64,000 nucleotides of DNA from Mesorhizobium zhangyense (GCF_011045115.1 NZ_JAAKZG010000012.1:62001-126000); one strand, 5' to 3'; numbered from the stretch's first letter, positions 31,649 to 41,652 are shown. Numbers and translations are program-made. Notes: generated from the sequence alone by a model not told the origin.

Positions 31649-32416
31649 TCAGACGACCACGATCGGTGTCTTGGTCGGTACGCGATTGTAAAGGTCGATG
31701 ACATCCTGATTAATCATGCGCACGCAGCCGGACGATACGGCCGTGCCGATCGACCACCATTCCGGCGAGCCATGGACGCGGAACAGCGTGTCGTTGCCGT
31801 CCTTGAAGATGTAGAGCGCGCGCGCGCCGAGCGGGTTGGTCAGGCCGCCGGGCTGGCCGCCGCGGAATTTTTCCAGCTCCGGGCGTCGTCCGATCATCTC
31901 CGACGGCGGCGTCCAGGTCGGCCACTCCTTCTTGTACTGGATGTTGGCACGGCCGTTCCAGACGAAGCCGTCCTTGCCGATGCCGACGCCGTAGCGGATG
32001 GCGTCGCCGCCCGGCTGCACGAGATAAAGGAAGCGCTCCTGCAGGTGCACGACGATCGTGCCTGGCTGCTCGCCGGTTGGGTCGACGACGATCTGCCGGC
32101 GGAATTTCGGGTTGATCTTGGCGAAGGGGATTTCCGGTAGCGTGTTGCCGCTGTCGGTGAAGGAGGCATACATCAGCTCCGGGCGCGTCACCTGCTTGTC
32201 GACGCTGATGCGCGGCCGGATGGAACCGGTGGTGACATTGTCGAGCTGGAGCGCGGACATATCCACGCTGCGCGAGCAGCCGGCAGTTCCAAGGAGTGCA
32301 GCCGAGCCAAGCCCGATCAGGGCCGCTCGCCGCGAAATGAGGCCGGGTTCGTCGGAAGGCATGGATTTCGGCAAGGCTGGATTTTGCGACACGGGCACGT
32401 TTCCACGGTTGAACAC
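31649..32416 (-). CDS. L,D-transpeptidase (YkuD family), probable lipoprotein
   Basis: 255-aa YkuD-domain L,D-transpeptidase that forms 3-3 peptidoglycan crosslinks or attaches proteins to peptidoglycan. The catalytic motif is complete: His215 (HGSPEWWSIG) and Cys231 (SSGCVRM). The N-terminus has a twin-arginine-like SRRAALIGLGSAALLGTAGC with a lipobox whose Cys is residue 47, so it is probably an exported lipoprotein. The family normally follows with N-x-L-G-A-R-A-L-Y-I-F, present here as TNPLGARALYIF. The start is GTG at 32416; ATG at 32362 (MPSDEPGLISRR) is an alternative and would better fit signal length. Single gene, convergent with gabT. Confidence 0.9.
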   Translation of the reverse strand: MFNRGNVPVSQNPALPKSMPSDEPGLISRRAALIGLGSAALLGTAGCSRSVDMSALQLDNVTTGSIRPRISVDKQVTRPELMYASFTDSGNTLPEIPFAKINPKFRRQIVVDPTGEQPGTIVVHLQERFLYLVQPGGDAIRYGVGIGKDGFVWNGRANIQYKKEWPTWTPPSEMIGRRPELEKFRGGQPGGLTNPLGARALYIFKDGNDTLFRVHGSPEWWSIGTAVSSGCVRMINQDVIDLYNRVPTKTPIVVV

Positions 32417-32653
32417 ACACGCTCTGGGATTCGCGAAACCCTGCGATCAAAGCCGTTAGCATTTTCATCAATCGTGGTTGATAAATCGTGAATCGCATTT
32501 CCGCCTGACTTTGCAAGGACTTGCCGACGCGCGCCTGGAACGGGACCGCCAAAATGCCTCAATGAAGGGTTGCAAGACGCAACAACACCTTCGTTGCGTC
32601 ACAATCTCGACCGGACCCGTTTCTAGGTTCGCCGCCTGTGCTGCGAGGGAATC

Positions 32654-32779
32654 ATGAGCGTGACATTCAAGACGGATCTGGCGTTGTTTTTCGGAACGAT
32701 CATTGCAACCGCGATGGTGCTTGGCGCCAATGTCAGCGCTGCCGATATCGTGGCTGCGATTGCGCGGGCGTTCTCATGA
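32654..32779 (+). CDS. Small 41-aa single-pass membrane peptide
   Basis: 41-aa open frame, MSVTFKTDLALFFGTIIATA, continuing through a hydrophobic stretch to ARAFS. Residues 8-24 are hydrophobic enough for one membrane segment. The ribosome-binding site GAGGGA lies at a good distance before the ATG. It stands between the ldt and lysE genes, with its own possible promoter upstream. No homologue recognised; the function is unknown. Confidence 0.5.
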   Translation: MSVTFKTDLALFFGTIIATAMVLGANVSAADIVAAIARAFS

Positions 32780-32879
32780 AAACCCGGCCCAAGGACGATC
32801 TTTTCGCGTCCAAAATTTCCCCCTTTACTTCATCGCGATGGCAAGGATTTATACTCTCCTTTGAGCACAGGAGAGTTCC

Positions 32880-33503
32880 ATGCCGTTTGAAACCTGGGCA
32901 GCCTTCGCGGCCGCGTCAGCAGTTCTTCTAATCATTCCCGGTCCCACCATTCTCCTGGTGGTTTCCTACGCGCTCGGCCAGGGCTGGCGCACCGCATTTC
33001 CGATGGCGGTCGGTGTCGCGCTCGGCGACTTCACCGCCATGACGCTTTCCATGCTCGGCATCGGTGCGTTGCTGGCCGCATCCGCCACGGTCTTCACCAT
33101 CCTCAAATGGATCGGGGCGGCCTATCTGGTCTATCTCGGCATAAAGCTGTTTCGCGCCGGCGGAACGCTCAACGCCGAACCGCGCACGGACGCCGCATCC
33201 GCTGCGAAGATGATGGGCCATGCCTGGCTGGTGACGGCGCTGAACCCGAAGAGCATCACCTTCTTCGTGGCGTTCCTGCCGCAGTTTCTTGACCACAACG
33301 CCGATTTCCTGACGCAGATGCTGATCTTCGAGACGACTTTCCTGGCGCTCGCTTTCGCCAATGCGTTCGGCTACGCGCTGGTGGCTGCGCGGGCGCGCAA
33401 TCTCGTCCGCAATCCAAAGGCGATCGGCATCTTCAACAAGACCGGCGGCACGCTGCTTGTCGGCGCGGGTATCGCGACTGTTGCTGTCAGGTCCGGTAGT
33501 TAG
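32880..33503 (+). CDS. LysE/RhtB-family amino-acid exporter
   Basis: 207-aa LysE/RhtB-family exporter with about six membrane helices. The N-terminal LLIIPGPTILLVVSYALGQG (about 16-35) is the family signature P-G-P-x; the following G-V-A-L-G-D-F motif, the IGAAYLVYLGIKLFRAGG helix and LNPKSITFFVAFLPQF are also typical. It probably exports an amino acid such as threonine, homoserine or lysine (substrate not predictable). AGGAGAG precedes the ATG at 32880. It ends at a shared terminator with the convergent autotransporter gene. Confidence 0.9.
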   Translation: MPFETWAAFAAASAVLLIIPGPTILLVVSYALGQGWRTAFPMAVGVALGDFTAMTLSMLGIGALLAASATVFTILKWIGAAYLVYLGIKLFRAGGTLNAEPRTDAASAAKMMGHAWLVTALNPKSITFFVAFLPQFLDHNADFLTQMLIFETTFLALAFANAFGYALVAARARNLVRNPKAIGIFNKTGGTLLVGAGIATVAVRSGS

Positions 33504-33524
33504 CATTTCATAGTTCGGGATAAA

Positions 33525-33551
33525 AAAGAGGCGGGCAATGCCCGCCTCTTT
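33525..33551. terminator. Bidirectional intrinsic terminator
   Basis: Perfect 12-base-arm hairpin (33525-33536 with 33540-33551, loop aat), AAAGAGGCGGGC and its complement, 22 bases past lysE and 19 bases past the convergent autotransporter gene. An A run on the left and T run on the right let it terminate both transcripts. Confidence 0.85.
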
Positions 33552-33569
33552 GCTTTCATGCGTTCGGCC

Positions 33570-36494
33570 TCACCACTTCACGCTGAGGCCGATATTGCCC
33601 TCGAAGACCCGCGTCTTCTCGCCACCGAGATTGGTCGTGTAGTCGGCGGTGGCAAACAGGCTGACCGTGTCGGTGAGCTTGGCGACGACACCGCCGCCGA
33701 GCTCAAGAGCGGTTCCCTTGCGCTCGGTCGAAATAGCGTCCGAGCCGAAGGTGACCGTGTCGGTGCTCTTGAAGTCGTGCCAGAGATTGGCCTTCAGATA
33801 GGGCTGCAGCTTCATGTCGCCGAAAGGCATTTCGCCTTGCAGACGCACGCCGAGGCGGCCGGTGGCACCGCTGCCCGGATCGAAGGAGACGGTGGAGAAC
33901 CGGTCCTGCTGATCGTCGAACGACAAGTGCTGCCAGATGATCTGGGCCTGCGGCTCGATCGTCCAGGTGCCGGTCAGGGCGATCGGGTAGCCGCCTTCGA
34001 GGGAGACGGCAACGCCGCTTCCATCGATGTCGACGCCGACATTGCGATCCGAGGTCGCATCGCCGCTGAACCAGGTGCCCATGACGATGCCGTCGAGATA
34101 CCAGCCGGTCGGGCCGATATGCGTCCAGTAGGCACCGACACTGGTCCCGTCGAGATTGAGCTTGCCAACGGCCAGATCGTTCCAGCCGAGTGCCTGGCCG
34201 CGAATGTCGCCGTCCATGCTCGAGTGAGCGACGAACAGGCCGGCACGATCGCGATGGCCTGACGAGCTCTCCCAGCCGAACAGGTCCGCGCCGGCCTGGA
34301 AGCCGAGCAAATGGCCGTCGAAGGTCGGGGATACCGTTCCGGACCATTTGGTCTCGTTGTCCTGTCCGAAGACACGGCCCCAGACCACCGGCAGGAAGTC
34401 CACGCCCTGCAATAGGGCCTGCTCACCGCGGCGTTCGTGGAACGTGCCGAGATTGGCAAGGCCAAGCTCATAGGCAACCGGAGGCAGGACCGAATAGGTC
34501 GGCACCTCGATGCGATAGAGCGGAATGACCTCGGCAATGACCGGTGTTGCTCCCGGCGTTGGCGGCACCGGTTGAACAGGCGGCGGCAACGGCTCGGGGC
34601 CGGTGTTGATCGGTGTCGGCACTGGTACAGGTGCCGGCTCCGTCGGCGGCGTCGGTGGTGCCGGCGGCGGATCGATCGGTGGTGCCGGTGGCGCTGGCGG
34701 AGGAGCCACGGGTGCCGGGTCGGTAGGCTGCACCGGTGGTGCCGGATCAACAGGATCAGGATTGCTCGGAGTGGGCTCCGGCGGCACCGGCGGCGGTGGC
34801 GTTACCTGAGGCGGCGGTGCCGGTAGCGTCGGTTCCGGCTCTACCGGCTGTGTAGCTGGGTCCGGCTCCGACGGAGTTGGCTCGAGCGGAGGCGGAGCAG
34901 GTGCTGGCTCCGGCGGCGGCGGTGCCGGTGGGTTTGGTTCCTCGGGTGTCGGTGGCGGTGGAGGAGGCGCGACCAGCGTCGAGCGCAGATACCAGTTTTC
35001 GCTGGTGCCGTCGGACACGCCGCCCTTGAACAGGAGGTACTCAAAGGCGCCGGCAGCGACAGGCCCGTTGAGCGAGAAAGAACCGCTGGCGCTGGTTGCG
35101 CCATTGACCGCCTCGACGACCTGGATCCCGTCCTGCGTTGTGGACGCCCCAGCACCGCCAGCATTGACAATGCTGATGCTTGTTGTGCCAGACGCGGTGC
35201 CATCGGAAATCACCAGCTTGTCGGAAGCGGATGCATCATCGCCAAGAACGGTGTCGAGCAGCAGCAAACCGCCATCGCCGGTATAATTGCCGCCTATGGT
35301 GAAGGTGTCGCTGGTGCCGCCGCCATTATTGGTCAGGTCGATGCGTCCGGAATTGACGACGCTGGCAAGCTGACCGGCAGTGAAGGCGCTGACGCCGCTG
35401 TTGAAACCGCCGCCATAGAGCGTGCTCGTCGCATCGACGCTGAGCGTTCCGGTGCCGGTTCCGCTGTCGCCGAGCTTCAGCTGTCCGTCGAAGGTCAGCT
35501 GCGTGTCGTTGGTGGCCGCGATGCTTTCCCAGCTCTGGAAGCGGGCGACGCCAGGTGTCAGGACGTGATTGAGGGTCAGGCTGTCGGTTCCGAGGCCGCC
35601 TGTGATGGCCGTCGTTGCCCCGAGATTGGCATTGGTGAGGTCTTTCAGCGTCGCGGTGTCGTTGTCTCCTCCCAGATCCACCGTGCCGTAGATGATGCCG
35701 CCGCCGTCCCAGGTGAAGGTGTCGGAGCCAAAGCTCATCAGCACGTCGCCGCCGATGCTGCCGCCGGTGACGGTCACGCTGTCATTGCCGCCGCTGACGC
35801 TGATATTGCCGCCAATCGTTCCACCGGAGATGATGACGGTGTCCTGATCGAAGCCCGTAACCAGATTGCGGTCGATCGTGCCGCCCGACATGTTGAAGTA
35901 GTTCTTGTCGAGCTTCATGTTGACGCGGCCGATGCGGCCGCCGGTCATGATGGCGCGGTCGCCATCATCGAAGAAGTCAACGATGCGGCCATCAGACATG
36001 AAGAACGTATCCAGCGCGTCGCCCTGGTTGAGCGACTGGATGACGCCACCCGTCATCTGGAAATCGTCGATGCCGCCGCCTTGCTGAACATTGCCCGTGA
36101 CGGCGCCGCCGTTGATGATGAAACTGTCAGCGCCACCGCCCTGGTCGACCGTGCCGGTGATCGTTCCGGAATTCATCTCGATGCGGTCGGCGCCGTCGCC
36201 GAAGGCCACGTTGCCGTTAAGATTTCCTGTGCCGGCGTCCGGAAACTGCAACGTGTTGTTGCCGAGAAGGTCCGTCAGGCCGCCGGGAGATATGCCGCTG
36301 TCGCAGATGAAAGTGTCATTGCCGGCTGTCGGGACGAACGTGCAGGCGGCCATGGCCGGTGCTGCCTGAAGGAATGCTATACCGATCGATGTAGAGGCCA
36401 GAAGTCCGAGGCGGCGCTTTCTGCCCCTCGTACGAGAAACAGAATCCCAAGCCGATATTCCCGGCATCGGGTCGTCCAAGGTGAAGTGCCGCAT
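33570..36494 (-). CDS. Large autotransporter adhesin-like protein
   Basis: 974-aa type V (autotransporter) protein. A long signal peptide (MRHFTLDDPMPGIS... with a hydrophobic core at about 30-46, cleavage after AMA, residue 49) precedes a passenger of repeated G-G-x-I-x-G-x-V/I strands typical of a beta-helix (about 50-500), a roughly 140-residue Pro-rich linker (about 508-650), and a C-terminal beta-barrel domain (about 690-974) ending in the expected aromatic residue (GLSVKW). The start at 36494 is supported by GGAG six bases upstream; an ATG at 36512 is an alternative. No catalytic motif in the passenger. Probably an adhesin of the BmaC/OmaA kind; that comparison is by architecture. The 293-base region upstream (to 36787) shows no gene. 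Confidence 0.88.
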   Translation of the reverse strand: MRHFTLDDPMPGISAWDSVSRTRGRKRRLGLLASTSIGIAFLQAAPAMAACTFVPTAGNDTFICDSGISPGGLTDLLGNNTLQFPDAGTGNLNGNVAFGDGADRIEMNSGTITGTVDQGGGADSFIINGGAVTGNVQQGGGIDDFQMTGGVIQSLNQGDALDTFFMSDGRIVDFFDDGDRAIMTGGRIGRVNMKLDKNYFNMSGGTIDRNLVTGFDQDTVIISGGTIGGNISVSGGNDSVTVTGGSIGGDVLMSFGSDTFTWDGGGIIYGTVDLGGDNDTATLKDLTNANLGATTAITGGLGTDSLTLNHVLTPGVARFQSWESIAATNDTQLTFDGQLKLGDSGTGTGTLSVDATSTLYGGGFNSGVSAFTAGQLASVVNSGRIDLTNNGGGTSDTFTIGGNYTGDGGLLLLDTVLGDDASASDKLVISDGTASGTTSISIVNAGGAGASTTQDGIQVVEAVNGATSASGSFSLNGPVAAGAFEYLLFKGGVSDGTSENWYLRSTLVAPPPPPPTPEEPNPPAPPPPEPAPAPPPLEPTPSEPDPATQPVEPEPTLPAPPPQVTPPPPVPPEPTPSNPDPVDPAPPVQPTDPAPVAPPPAPPAPPIDPPPAPPTPPTEPAPVPVPTPINTGPEPLPPPVQPVPPTPGATPVIAEVIPLYRIEVPTYSVLPPVAYELGLANLGTFHERRGEQALLQGVDFLPVVWGRVFGQDNETKWSGTVSPTFDGHLLGFQAGADLFGWESSSGHRDRAGLFVAHSSMDGDIRGQALGWNDLAVGKLNLDGTSVGAYWTHIGPTGWYLDGIVMGTWFSGDATSDRNVGVDIDGSGVAVSLEGGYPIALTGTWTIEPQAQIIWQHLSFDDQQDRFSTVSFDPGSGATGRLGVRLQGEMPFGDMKLQPYLKANLWHDFKSTDTVTFGSDAISTERKGTALELGGGVVAKLTDTVSLFATADYTTNLGGEKTRVFEGNIGLSVKW

Positions 36495-36787
36495 CACCGT
36501 CTCCAAATGCAATATTGTTATAGATCAGAAGAGCTCAATCAGAATCCCCATGCCTCAACCCCGCCGCATTAAAGCCATAATCCAGCAATGAAGGCAACCG
36601 TACCGTGTACGGCGAAATTGCGGTTTGGTTTACAAGTGTTGCTTTTTTGCTGACGTAGCGTCATCGCACGTCGCGTGCCCCGCCCCATTGTGCCGGCTTG
36701 AAAACCCGGCGGGGAAGATCGATCCTGTCGCGATGCCACAAGCAGGTGGTTGCGTGGCAGTGGTAGTCTCAGCGTCGGGAGAAAAAA

Positions 36788-38119
36788 ATGCAGGAGCGGG
36801 ACACTCTCGGTCTCACCCTTTCCGGGGCGGGGCGTGAAAGCCTGGCGCATTATCAGCGCGCCTTGCATGAGCTGCAGTGCTTCGTCGGCGATCCGGTCGG
36901 GTCGGTGAATGCGGCGATCGACGTCGATGCCGGTTTCGTCATGGCGCATGTGCTGAAGGGCTATCTCTACGGCCTCGCTACAGAGCGCGAGGCCATGGTG
37001 GTTGCGCGTGAATGTCATGAGGCTGCGTCGCAATTTGGCGCAACGGGCCGCGAACACGCGCATGTCACCGCACTCGGCCATCTCGCCAACGGGCGCTGGC
37101 ACGATGCCGGGCGCGTTCTTGAAGATCTGACGCAGGAGGTGCCGCGCGATGCGCTGGCCTTACAGGCCGGTCATCAGATCGATTTCTTCACCGGCAACGC
37201 GCCGATGCTGCGCGATCGGCTCGCACGCGCCATGCCTGCCTGGAGTGCCGGTATGGACGGCTATCACGCCATCCTCGGGATGCAGGCTTTCGGCTTCGAG
37301 GAAATGGGGGATTACGCCCGCGCCGAAGCCTTGGGCCGCGCAGCGATAGACCTCGAGCCGCGTGACGGCTGGGCACAGCATGCAGTCGCCCATGTGATGG
37401 AAATGCAGAGCCGCCAGCGCGACGGCATCTCCTGGATGCGAGCCAATACCGAAGGATGGACGAAAGAGAGCTTCCTGCAGGTGCATAATTGGTGGCACCT
37501 GGCACTGTTTCACTACGACCTCGGCGAAACGGACGAAGTGCTGGCACTCTATGACGGGCCGATCTACGGCGCTCGCTCGCAGCTCGCGCTCAACATGGTC
37601 GATGCCTCGGCGATCCTCTGGCGGTTGCATCTGGGTGGCGTCGATGTCGGTTCGCGCTGGGCCGGTCTCGCCGCCAGCTGGGCACCCAAGGCGAAAGCCG
37701 GCAATTACGCCTTCAACGACATCCACGCGATGATGGCCTTTGTCGGTGCGGGACTTTCCGAGCCGGCAAGGGAACTTCTCGACGCGCAACATGAGGCGAT
37801 GCAGGCTGGCGACGACAATGCCGCCTTCACGCGGGATGTCGGCCATCCGGTCACGCTGGCTCTCAAGGCGTTCGGGGAAGGGCGCTACGACGACACCGTT
37901 CGATTGCTCCAACCGGTGCTTTCGATCGCACACACATTCGGCGGAAGTCATGCGCAGCGCGATGTTATCGACCTCACCCTCATCGAGGCGGCATTGCGGG
38001 CGGGCGATGCCGCGCTCGCAGGAAAGCTGTCGGCGGACCGGGCGAATGCGCGCCCGGCCAGCCCATTGTCCCAGCTTTTCGTCAAGCGCGCCGAGACGCT
38101 GAGAGCAGGGGCTGCTTGA
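36788..38119 (+). CDS. TTC38-like tetratricopeptide repeat protein
   Basis: 443-aa protein resembling the TTC38 family of TPR proteins found in bacteria and animals. Recognisable are the H-V-M-E-M-Q-S-R-Q-R-D-G-I-S-W-M segment (a TTC38 hallmark), followed by VHNWWHLALFHYDLGETDEV, and repeated helical pairs before and after. No enzyme motif, signal or membrane segment: a cytosolic helical-repeat protein, probably a binding scaffold. Function unknown in bacteria. It is flanked by the divergent autotransporter gene and the xyl promoter. RBS GGGAG precedes the ATG. Confidence 0.85.
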   Translation: MQERDTLGLTLSGAGRESLAHYQRALHELQCFVGDPVGSVNAAIDVDAGFVMAHVLKGYLYGLATEREAMVVARECHEAASQFGATGREHAHVTALGHLANGRWHDAGRVLEDLTQEVPRDALALQAGHQIDFFTGNAPMLRDRLARAMPAWSAGMDGYHAILGMQAFGFEEMGDYARAEALGRAAIDLEPRDGWAQHAVAHVMEMQSRQRDGISWMRANTEGWTKESFLQVHNWWHLALFHYDLGETDEVLALYDGPIYGARSQLALNMVDASAILWRLHLGGVDVGSRWAGLAASWAPKAKAGNYAFNDIHAMMAFVGAGLSEPARELLDAQHEAMQAGDDNAAFTRDVGHPVTLALKAFGEGRYDDTVRLLQPVLSIAHTFGGSHAQRDVIDLTLIEAALRAGDAALAGKLSADRANARPASPLSQLFVKRAETLRAGAA

Positions 38120-38127
38120 ACAATCAT

Positions 38128-38148
38128 TTTTTACGAGACTCGAAAAAA
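38128..38148. promoter_or_regulatory. A/T-flanked palindrome upstream of xylB
   Basis: A 21-base palindrome with one mismatch centred on 38138 (TTTTTACGAGACTCGAAAAAA core), 149 bases before xylB and just after the TTC38 stop. CG-centred, A/T-flanked dyads are typical operators of LacI/ROK-type sugar repressors, so it may be the xylose operator; a weak terminator for the preceding gene is the alternative. Confidence 0.4.
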
Positions 38149-38296
38149 TACTTCCCAGCGCAGCAATATTTGCTATGAAACAGGAATACGGGAGGATTTG
38201 CGGCGCGAGGTCAGCTTTGCGTCGCTCTGACACAAGAAGCGAATACGTCTGAAGCGCGGCATCTGCCTGCATTTGGCTTCAGTCGGGAGGAGAGCG

Positions 38297-39751
38297 ATGT
38301 ATCTCGGAATTGATCTCGGCACGTCCGGCGTCAAGGCGCTGTTGATGGACCATGCGCAGAAAATCGTGGCCTCCGGGCACGGTGCGTTGGATGTCTCTCG
38401 CCCCCACCATGGCTGGTCGGAGCAGAACCCCGCCGACTGGATCCGCGCCACCGAAGAAGCTTTGGGCGAGCTGAAGGCGAAACATTCCAAAGAGGTTGGC
38501 GCGGTCAAGGGCATCGGCCTTTCGGGCCAGATGCATGGCGCGACGCTGCTGGACGAGCGCGATCAGGTGCTGCGGCCCTGCATCCTGTGGAATGACACGC
38601 GCAGCCATGCGGAAGCGGCCAAGCTGGATGCCGATCCGCGTTTTCGCAAGATCACCGGCAACATCGTGTTTCCCGGCTTCACCGCGCCGAAGCTGGCATG
38701 GGTCAAGAACAACGAGCCGGAGGTTTTCGCCAAGGTCGCGAAGGTGGTCCTGCCCAAGGATTTTCTGCGGCTCTGGCTGACGGGCGAGCATATTTCCGAG
38801 ATGTCGGATTCGGCCGGCACGTCTTGGCTCGACGTCGCCAACCGGCGCTGGTCGCCCGAACTGCTGGCGGCAACCGACCTCGATGAAAAGCATATGCCGA
38901 GCCTTGTCGAGGGCACCGAGCAAGCGGGCGTTCTGCGCGCCGAGCTCGCGGCCAAGTGGGGCATTAATGGCAAGGTCGTCGTTGCCGGCGGTGCAGGGGA
39001 CAATGCGGCCTCTGCCTGCGGCATGGGCATCGTCAAGCCGGGTCATGCGTTTGTGTCGCTTGGGACATCCGGCGTGCTTTTCGCCTCCAACGGCTCCTAC
39101 CTTCCGAACCCGGAAAGTGCCGTCCATACCTTTTGCCATGCCTTGCCGGATACTTGGCATCAGATGGGCGTCATTTTGTCGGCGACGGATTCGCTCAACT
39201 GGCTTTCCGAGATCACGGGCAAAAGCGCAGCCGAACTGACGCAGGAACTCGGCGATGAATTGAAAGCACCGACCGGTGTTTCCTTCCTGCCCTACCTCTC
39301 CGGCGAACGCACGCCCTACAACGATGCGGCGATCCGCGGTGTCTTTGCCGGCCTTGGCCATGAATCGGACCGTGCGGCGCTCACGCAGGCGGTATTTGAA
39401 GGCGTGTCGTTTGCCTTCCGCGACAGCCTCGAGGCTCTGAAAACAGCGGGCACGACGCTTTCCCGCGTCACGGCGATTGGCGGTGGTTCGCGCTCGCGCT
39501 ACTGGCTGAAATCGATCGCCACCGCGCTCGGCGTGCCGGTCGATATCCCGGCGGACGGCGATTTCGGCGCTGCTTTCGGCGCTGCCCGTCTTGGACTGAT
39601 CGCGGCGGAGAACGCCGATCCGCTGGCCGTTTGTGTTGCGCCGGAAACGGCCGAGACGATCGAGCCCGACGCCCGGCAAGCAGACCCTTATTCGAACGCC
39701 TATCAGCGCTACCGCGCGCTCTACCCAGCCATCAGAGGAGTTTCATCGTGA
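38297..39751 (+). CDS. xylB: Xylulokinase
   Basis: 484-aa FGGY-family kinase that phosphorylates D-xylulose to xylulose 5-phosphate. The N-terminal phosphate-1 motif is [15 protein letters not shown], with the substrate motif GLSGQMHG (about 78-85) and GDNAAS (about 234-239). The ADP-binding region shows [21 protein letters not shown] [13 protein letters not shown]. The start at 38297 is preceded by GGAGGAG. Its stop overlaps the xylA start (GTGA), so the two enzymes are translationally coupled. Length and motifs are those of XylB rather than glycerol kinase. Confidence 0.95.
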   Translation: MYLGIDLGTSGVKALLMDHAQKIVASGHGALDVSRPHHGWSEQNPADWIRATEEALGELKAKHSKEVGAVKGIGLSGQMHGATLLDERDQVLRPCILWNDTRSHAEAAKLDADPRFRKITGNIVFPGFTAPKLAWVKNNEPEVFAKVAKVVLPKDFLRLWLTGEHISEMSDSAGTSWLDVANRRWSPELLAATDLDEKHMPSLVEGTEQAGVLRAELAAKWGINGKVVVAGGAGDNAASACGMGIVKPGHAFVSLGTSGVLFASNGSYLPNPESAVHTFCHALPDTWHQMGVILSATDSLNWLSEITGKSAAELTQELGDELKAPTGVSFLPYLSGERTPYNDAAIRGVFAGLGHESDRAALTQAVFEGVSFAFRDSLEALKTAGTTLSRVTAIGGGSRSRYWLKSIATALGVPVDIPADGDFGAAFGAARLGLIAAENADPLAVCVAPETAETIEPDARQADPYSNAYQRYRALYPAIRGVSS

Positions 39752-41058
39752 CCACCGGTTTTTTCGGCGACGCCAAGCCCGCCAAATATGAAGGCCCCGA
39801 CAGCACCAACCCGCTGGCCTACCGCTTCTACAACAAGGACGAAGTGGTGCTCGGCAAGCGCATGGAGGATCATCTGCGCTTTGCCGTTGCCTACTGGCAT
39901 TCCTTTGCCTGGCCGGGCGGCGATCCCTTTGGTGGCCAGACCTTCGAGCGTCCGTGGTTCGGCGATACGATGGAGAATGCCAAGCTGAAGGCCGATGTCG
40001 CCTTCGAGATGTTCTCGCTGCTGGGCGCGCCCTATTACTGCTTCCACGATGCGGATGTGCGCCCTGAAGCCGATACTTTCGCCGAAAGTGCAGCCCGTCT
40101 CGATGATATTGTCGACATCTTCGCGCAGAAGCAGAAACAGACGGGCGTCAAGCTGCTTTGGGGCACGGCCAACCTCTTTTCCAACCGCCGCTTCATGGCA
40201 GGTGCTGCCACCAATCCCGACCCGGATGTCTTTGCCTACGCTGCCGCGACGGTGAAAAAGTGCCTCGACGTCACCAAGAAGCTCGGCGGTGAGAACTACG
40301 TATTGTGGGGCGGACGCGAGGGCTATGAGACGCTGCTCAACACCGACATGAAGCGCGAGCGCGAGCAGGCAGGGCGGTTCCTGTCGCTGGTCGTCGACTA
40401 CAAGAAGAAGATCGGCTTCAAGGGCGCGATCCTCATCGAGCCGAAGCCGCAGGAGCCGACCAAGCACCAGTATGATTACGACGTTGCGACGGTCTATGGC
40501 TTCCTGAAGGATTTCGGCTTGGAGAAGGAGGTCAAGGTCAATATCGAGCAGGGCCACGCCATTCTCGCCGGCCACTCCTTCGAGCACGAACTGGCGCTGG
40601 CCAACGCGCTCGGCATCTTCGGTTCCATCGACATGAACCGCAACGACTACCAGTCCGGCTGGGACACCGACCAGTTCCCCAACAATGTGCCGGAAATGGC
40701 GCTGGCCTATTATCACGTGCTGGCCGGCGGCGGCTTCAAGACCGGCGGCACCAATTTCGATGCCAAGCTGCGCCGCCAGTCACTCGACCCGCAGGATCTG
40801 CTGATCGGCCATATCGGCGCGATGGATTGCTGCGCGCGCGGGCTGAAGGCTGCCGCGAAAATGATTGAGGACAAGGCGCTTTCGGGTCCGCTTGAGGAGC
40901 GTTACGCCGGCTGGAAATCCGCCGAAGCCAAGGCGATGCTTTCGGGCAAGCGTTCGCTGGAAGAGATCGCCGAGCGCGTCGTCAAGAAGAAGATCGAGCC
41001 GCAGCCGAAGTCGGGCCGGCAGGAGTATCTTGAGAACGTCGTCAACCGCTACGTATGA
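39748..41058 (+). CDS. xylA: Xylose isomerase
   Basis: 436-aa xylose isomerase that converts D-xylose to D-xylulose using two divalent cations. Diagnostic motifs: [18 protein letters not shown], the [11 protein letters not shown] active-site histidine-aspartate block, [33 protein letters not shown] with the metal-binding Glu, [17 protein letters not shown] and [19 protein letters not shown]. The start is GTG at 39748 with GGAG upstream, overlapping the xylB stop by 4 bases. The class-II length matches rhizobial/enterobacterial XylA. The sugar transporter and repressor genes are not in the window. Confidence 0.96.
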   Translation: MTTGFFGDAKPAKYEGPDSTNPLAYRFYNKDEVVLGKRMEDHLRFAVAYWHSFAWPGGDPFGGQTFERPWFGDTMENAKLKADVAFEMFSLLGAPYYCFHDADVRPEADTFAESAARLDDIVDIFAQKQKQTGVKLLWGTANLFSNRRFMAGAATNPDPDVFAYAAATVKKCLDVTKKLGGENYVLWGGREGYETLLNTDMKREREQAGRFLSLVVDYKKKIGFKGAILIEPKPQEPTKHQYDYDVATVYGFLKDFGLEKEVKVNIEQGHAILAGHSFEHELALANALGIFGSIDMNRNDYQSGWDTDQFPNNVPEMALAYYHVLAGGGFKTGGTNFDAKLRRQSLDPQDLLIGHIGAMDCCARGLKAAAKMIEDKALSGPLEERYAGWKSAEAKAMLSGKRSLEEIAERVVKKKIEPQPKSGRQEYLENVVNRYV

Positions 41059-41172
41059 GCCTGGCAGGGTGCCGGCGCGCTACGCCGCTGGCACCACGCT
41101 TGCCCTGATCTGACGAAAGCCATCGCTGCTGCCTGCTGCTAAGAAAGGTCGGCTAAGCGGAGCTGAAGGCAG

Positions 41173-41652
41173 ATGAGTGATGGTCGGATAAATGTGCGCC
41201 GCGCGCGGGCAGGCGATACTGTCGCGCTGAAGGAAATCCTGCGCGATACGTTCGAGAATACCTGGCTGCCGCATATAACGCCCGCATCGGCAGAGCGCTA
41301 TGTCCACTCGGATATTGGCGGCCACTATGTGGATGAACACGGGCAGGACTTCGCCGTCGCCGAGATAGACGGAAAGCTTGCCGGGCTGGTGCATTGGCAA
41401 GACGATTTCATCGAAGCCTTGCACGTTTCCACGCAATATCAGGGGCGTGGTGTCGGCCGCAACCTTCTCGATCACGCGGAGGCGATGATCCGCAGCGCCG
41501 GTTTCCCGCAGGCCCGACTGGAGACGGACACGTTCAACGAGCAGGCTCAGGCCGTTTACAAGGCGCGCGGATATGAGGAGAAGGGCCGCTATCCCGACGA
41601 TGAGTGGGACAGCGGCTTCACCACGGTCCTGTTTGTCAAGCAATTCGCCTGA
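41173..41652 (+). CDS. GNAT-family N-acetyltransferase
   Basis: 159-aa GNAT acetyltransferase: INVRRARAGDTVALKEILRD at the start, then the acetyl-CoA loop in STQYQGRGVGRNLLDHAEAM (about 90-109, Q-x-R-G-x-G motif complete) and a C-terminal ARLETDTFNEQAQAVYKARG (about 115-134) forming the usual second half. Function in peptide, amine or antibiotic acetylation cannot be specified. Single gene, RBS GAAGG. The 114 bases before it, after xylA, contain an imperfect GC-rich hairpin (about 41068-41095) that may terminate the xyl transcript. Confidence 0.85.
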   Translation: MSDGRINVRRARAGDTVALKEILRDTFENTWLPHITPASAERYVHSDIGGHYVDEHGQDFAVAEIDGKLAGLVHWQDDFIEALHVSTQYQGRGVGRNLLDHAEAMIRSAGFPQARLETDTFNEQAQAVYKARGYEEKGRYPDDEWDSGFTTVLFVKQFA

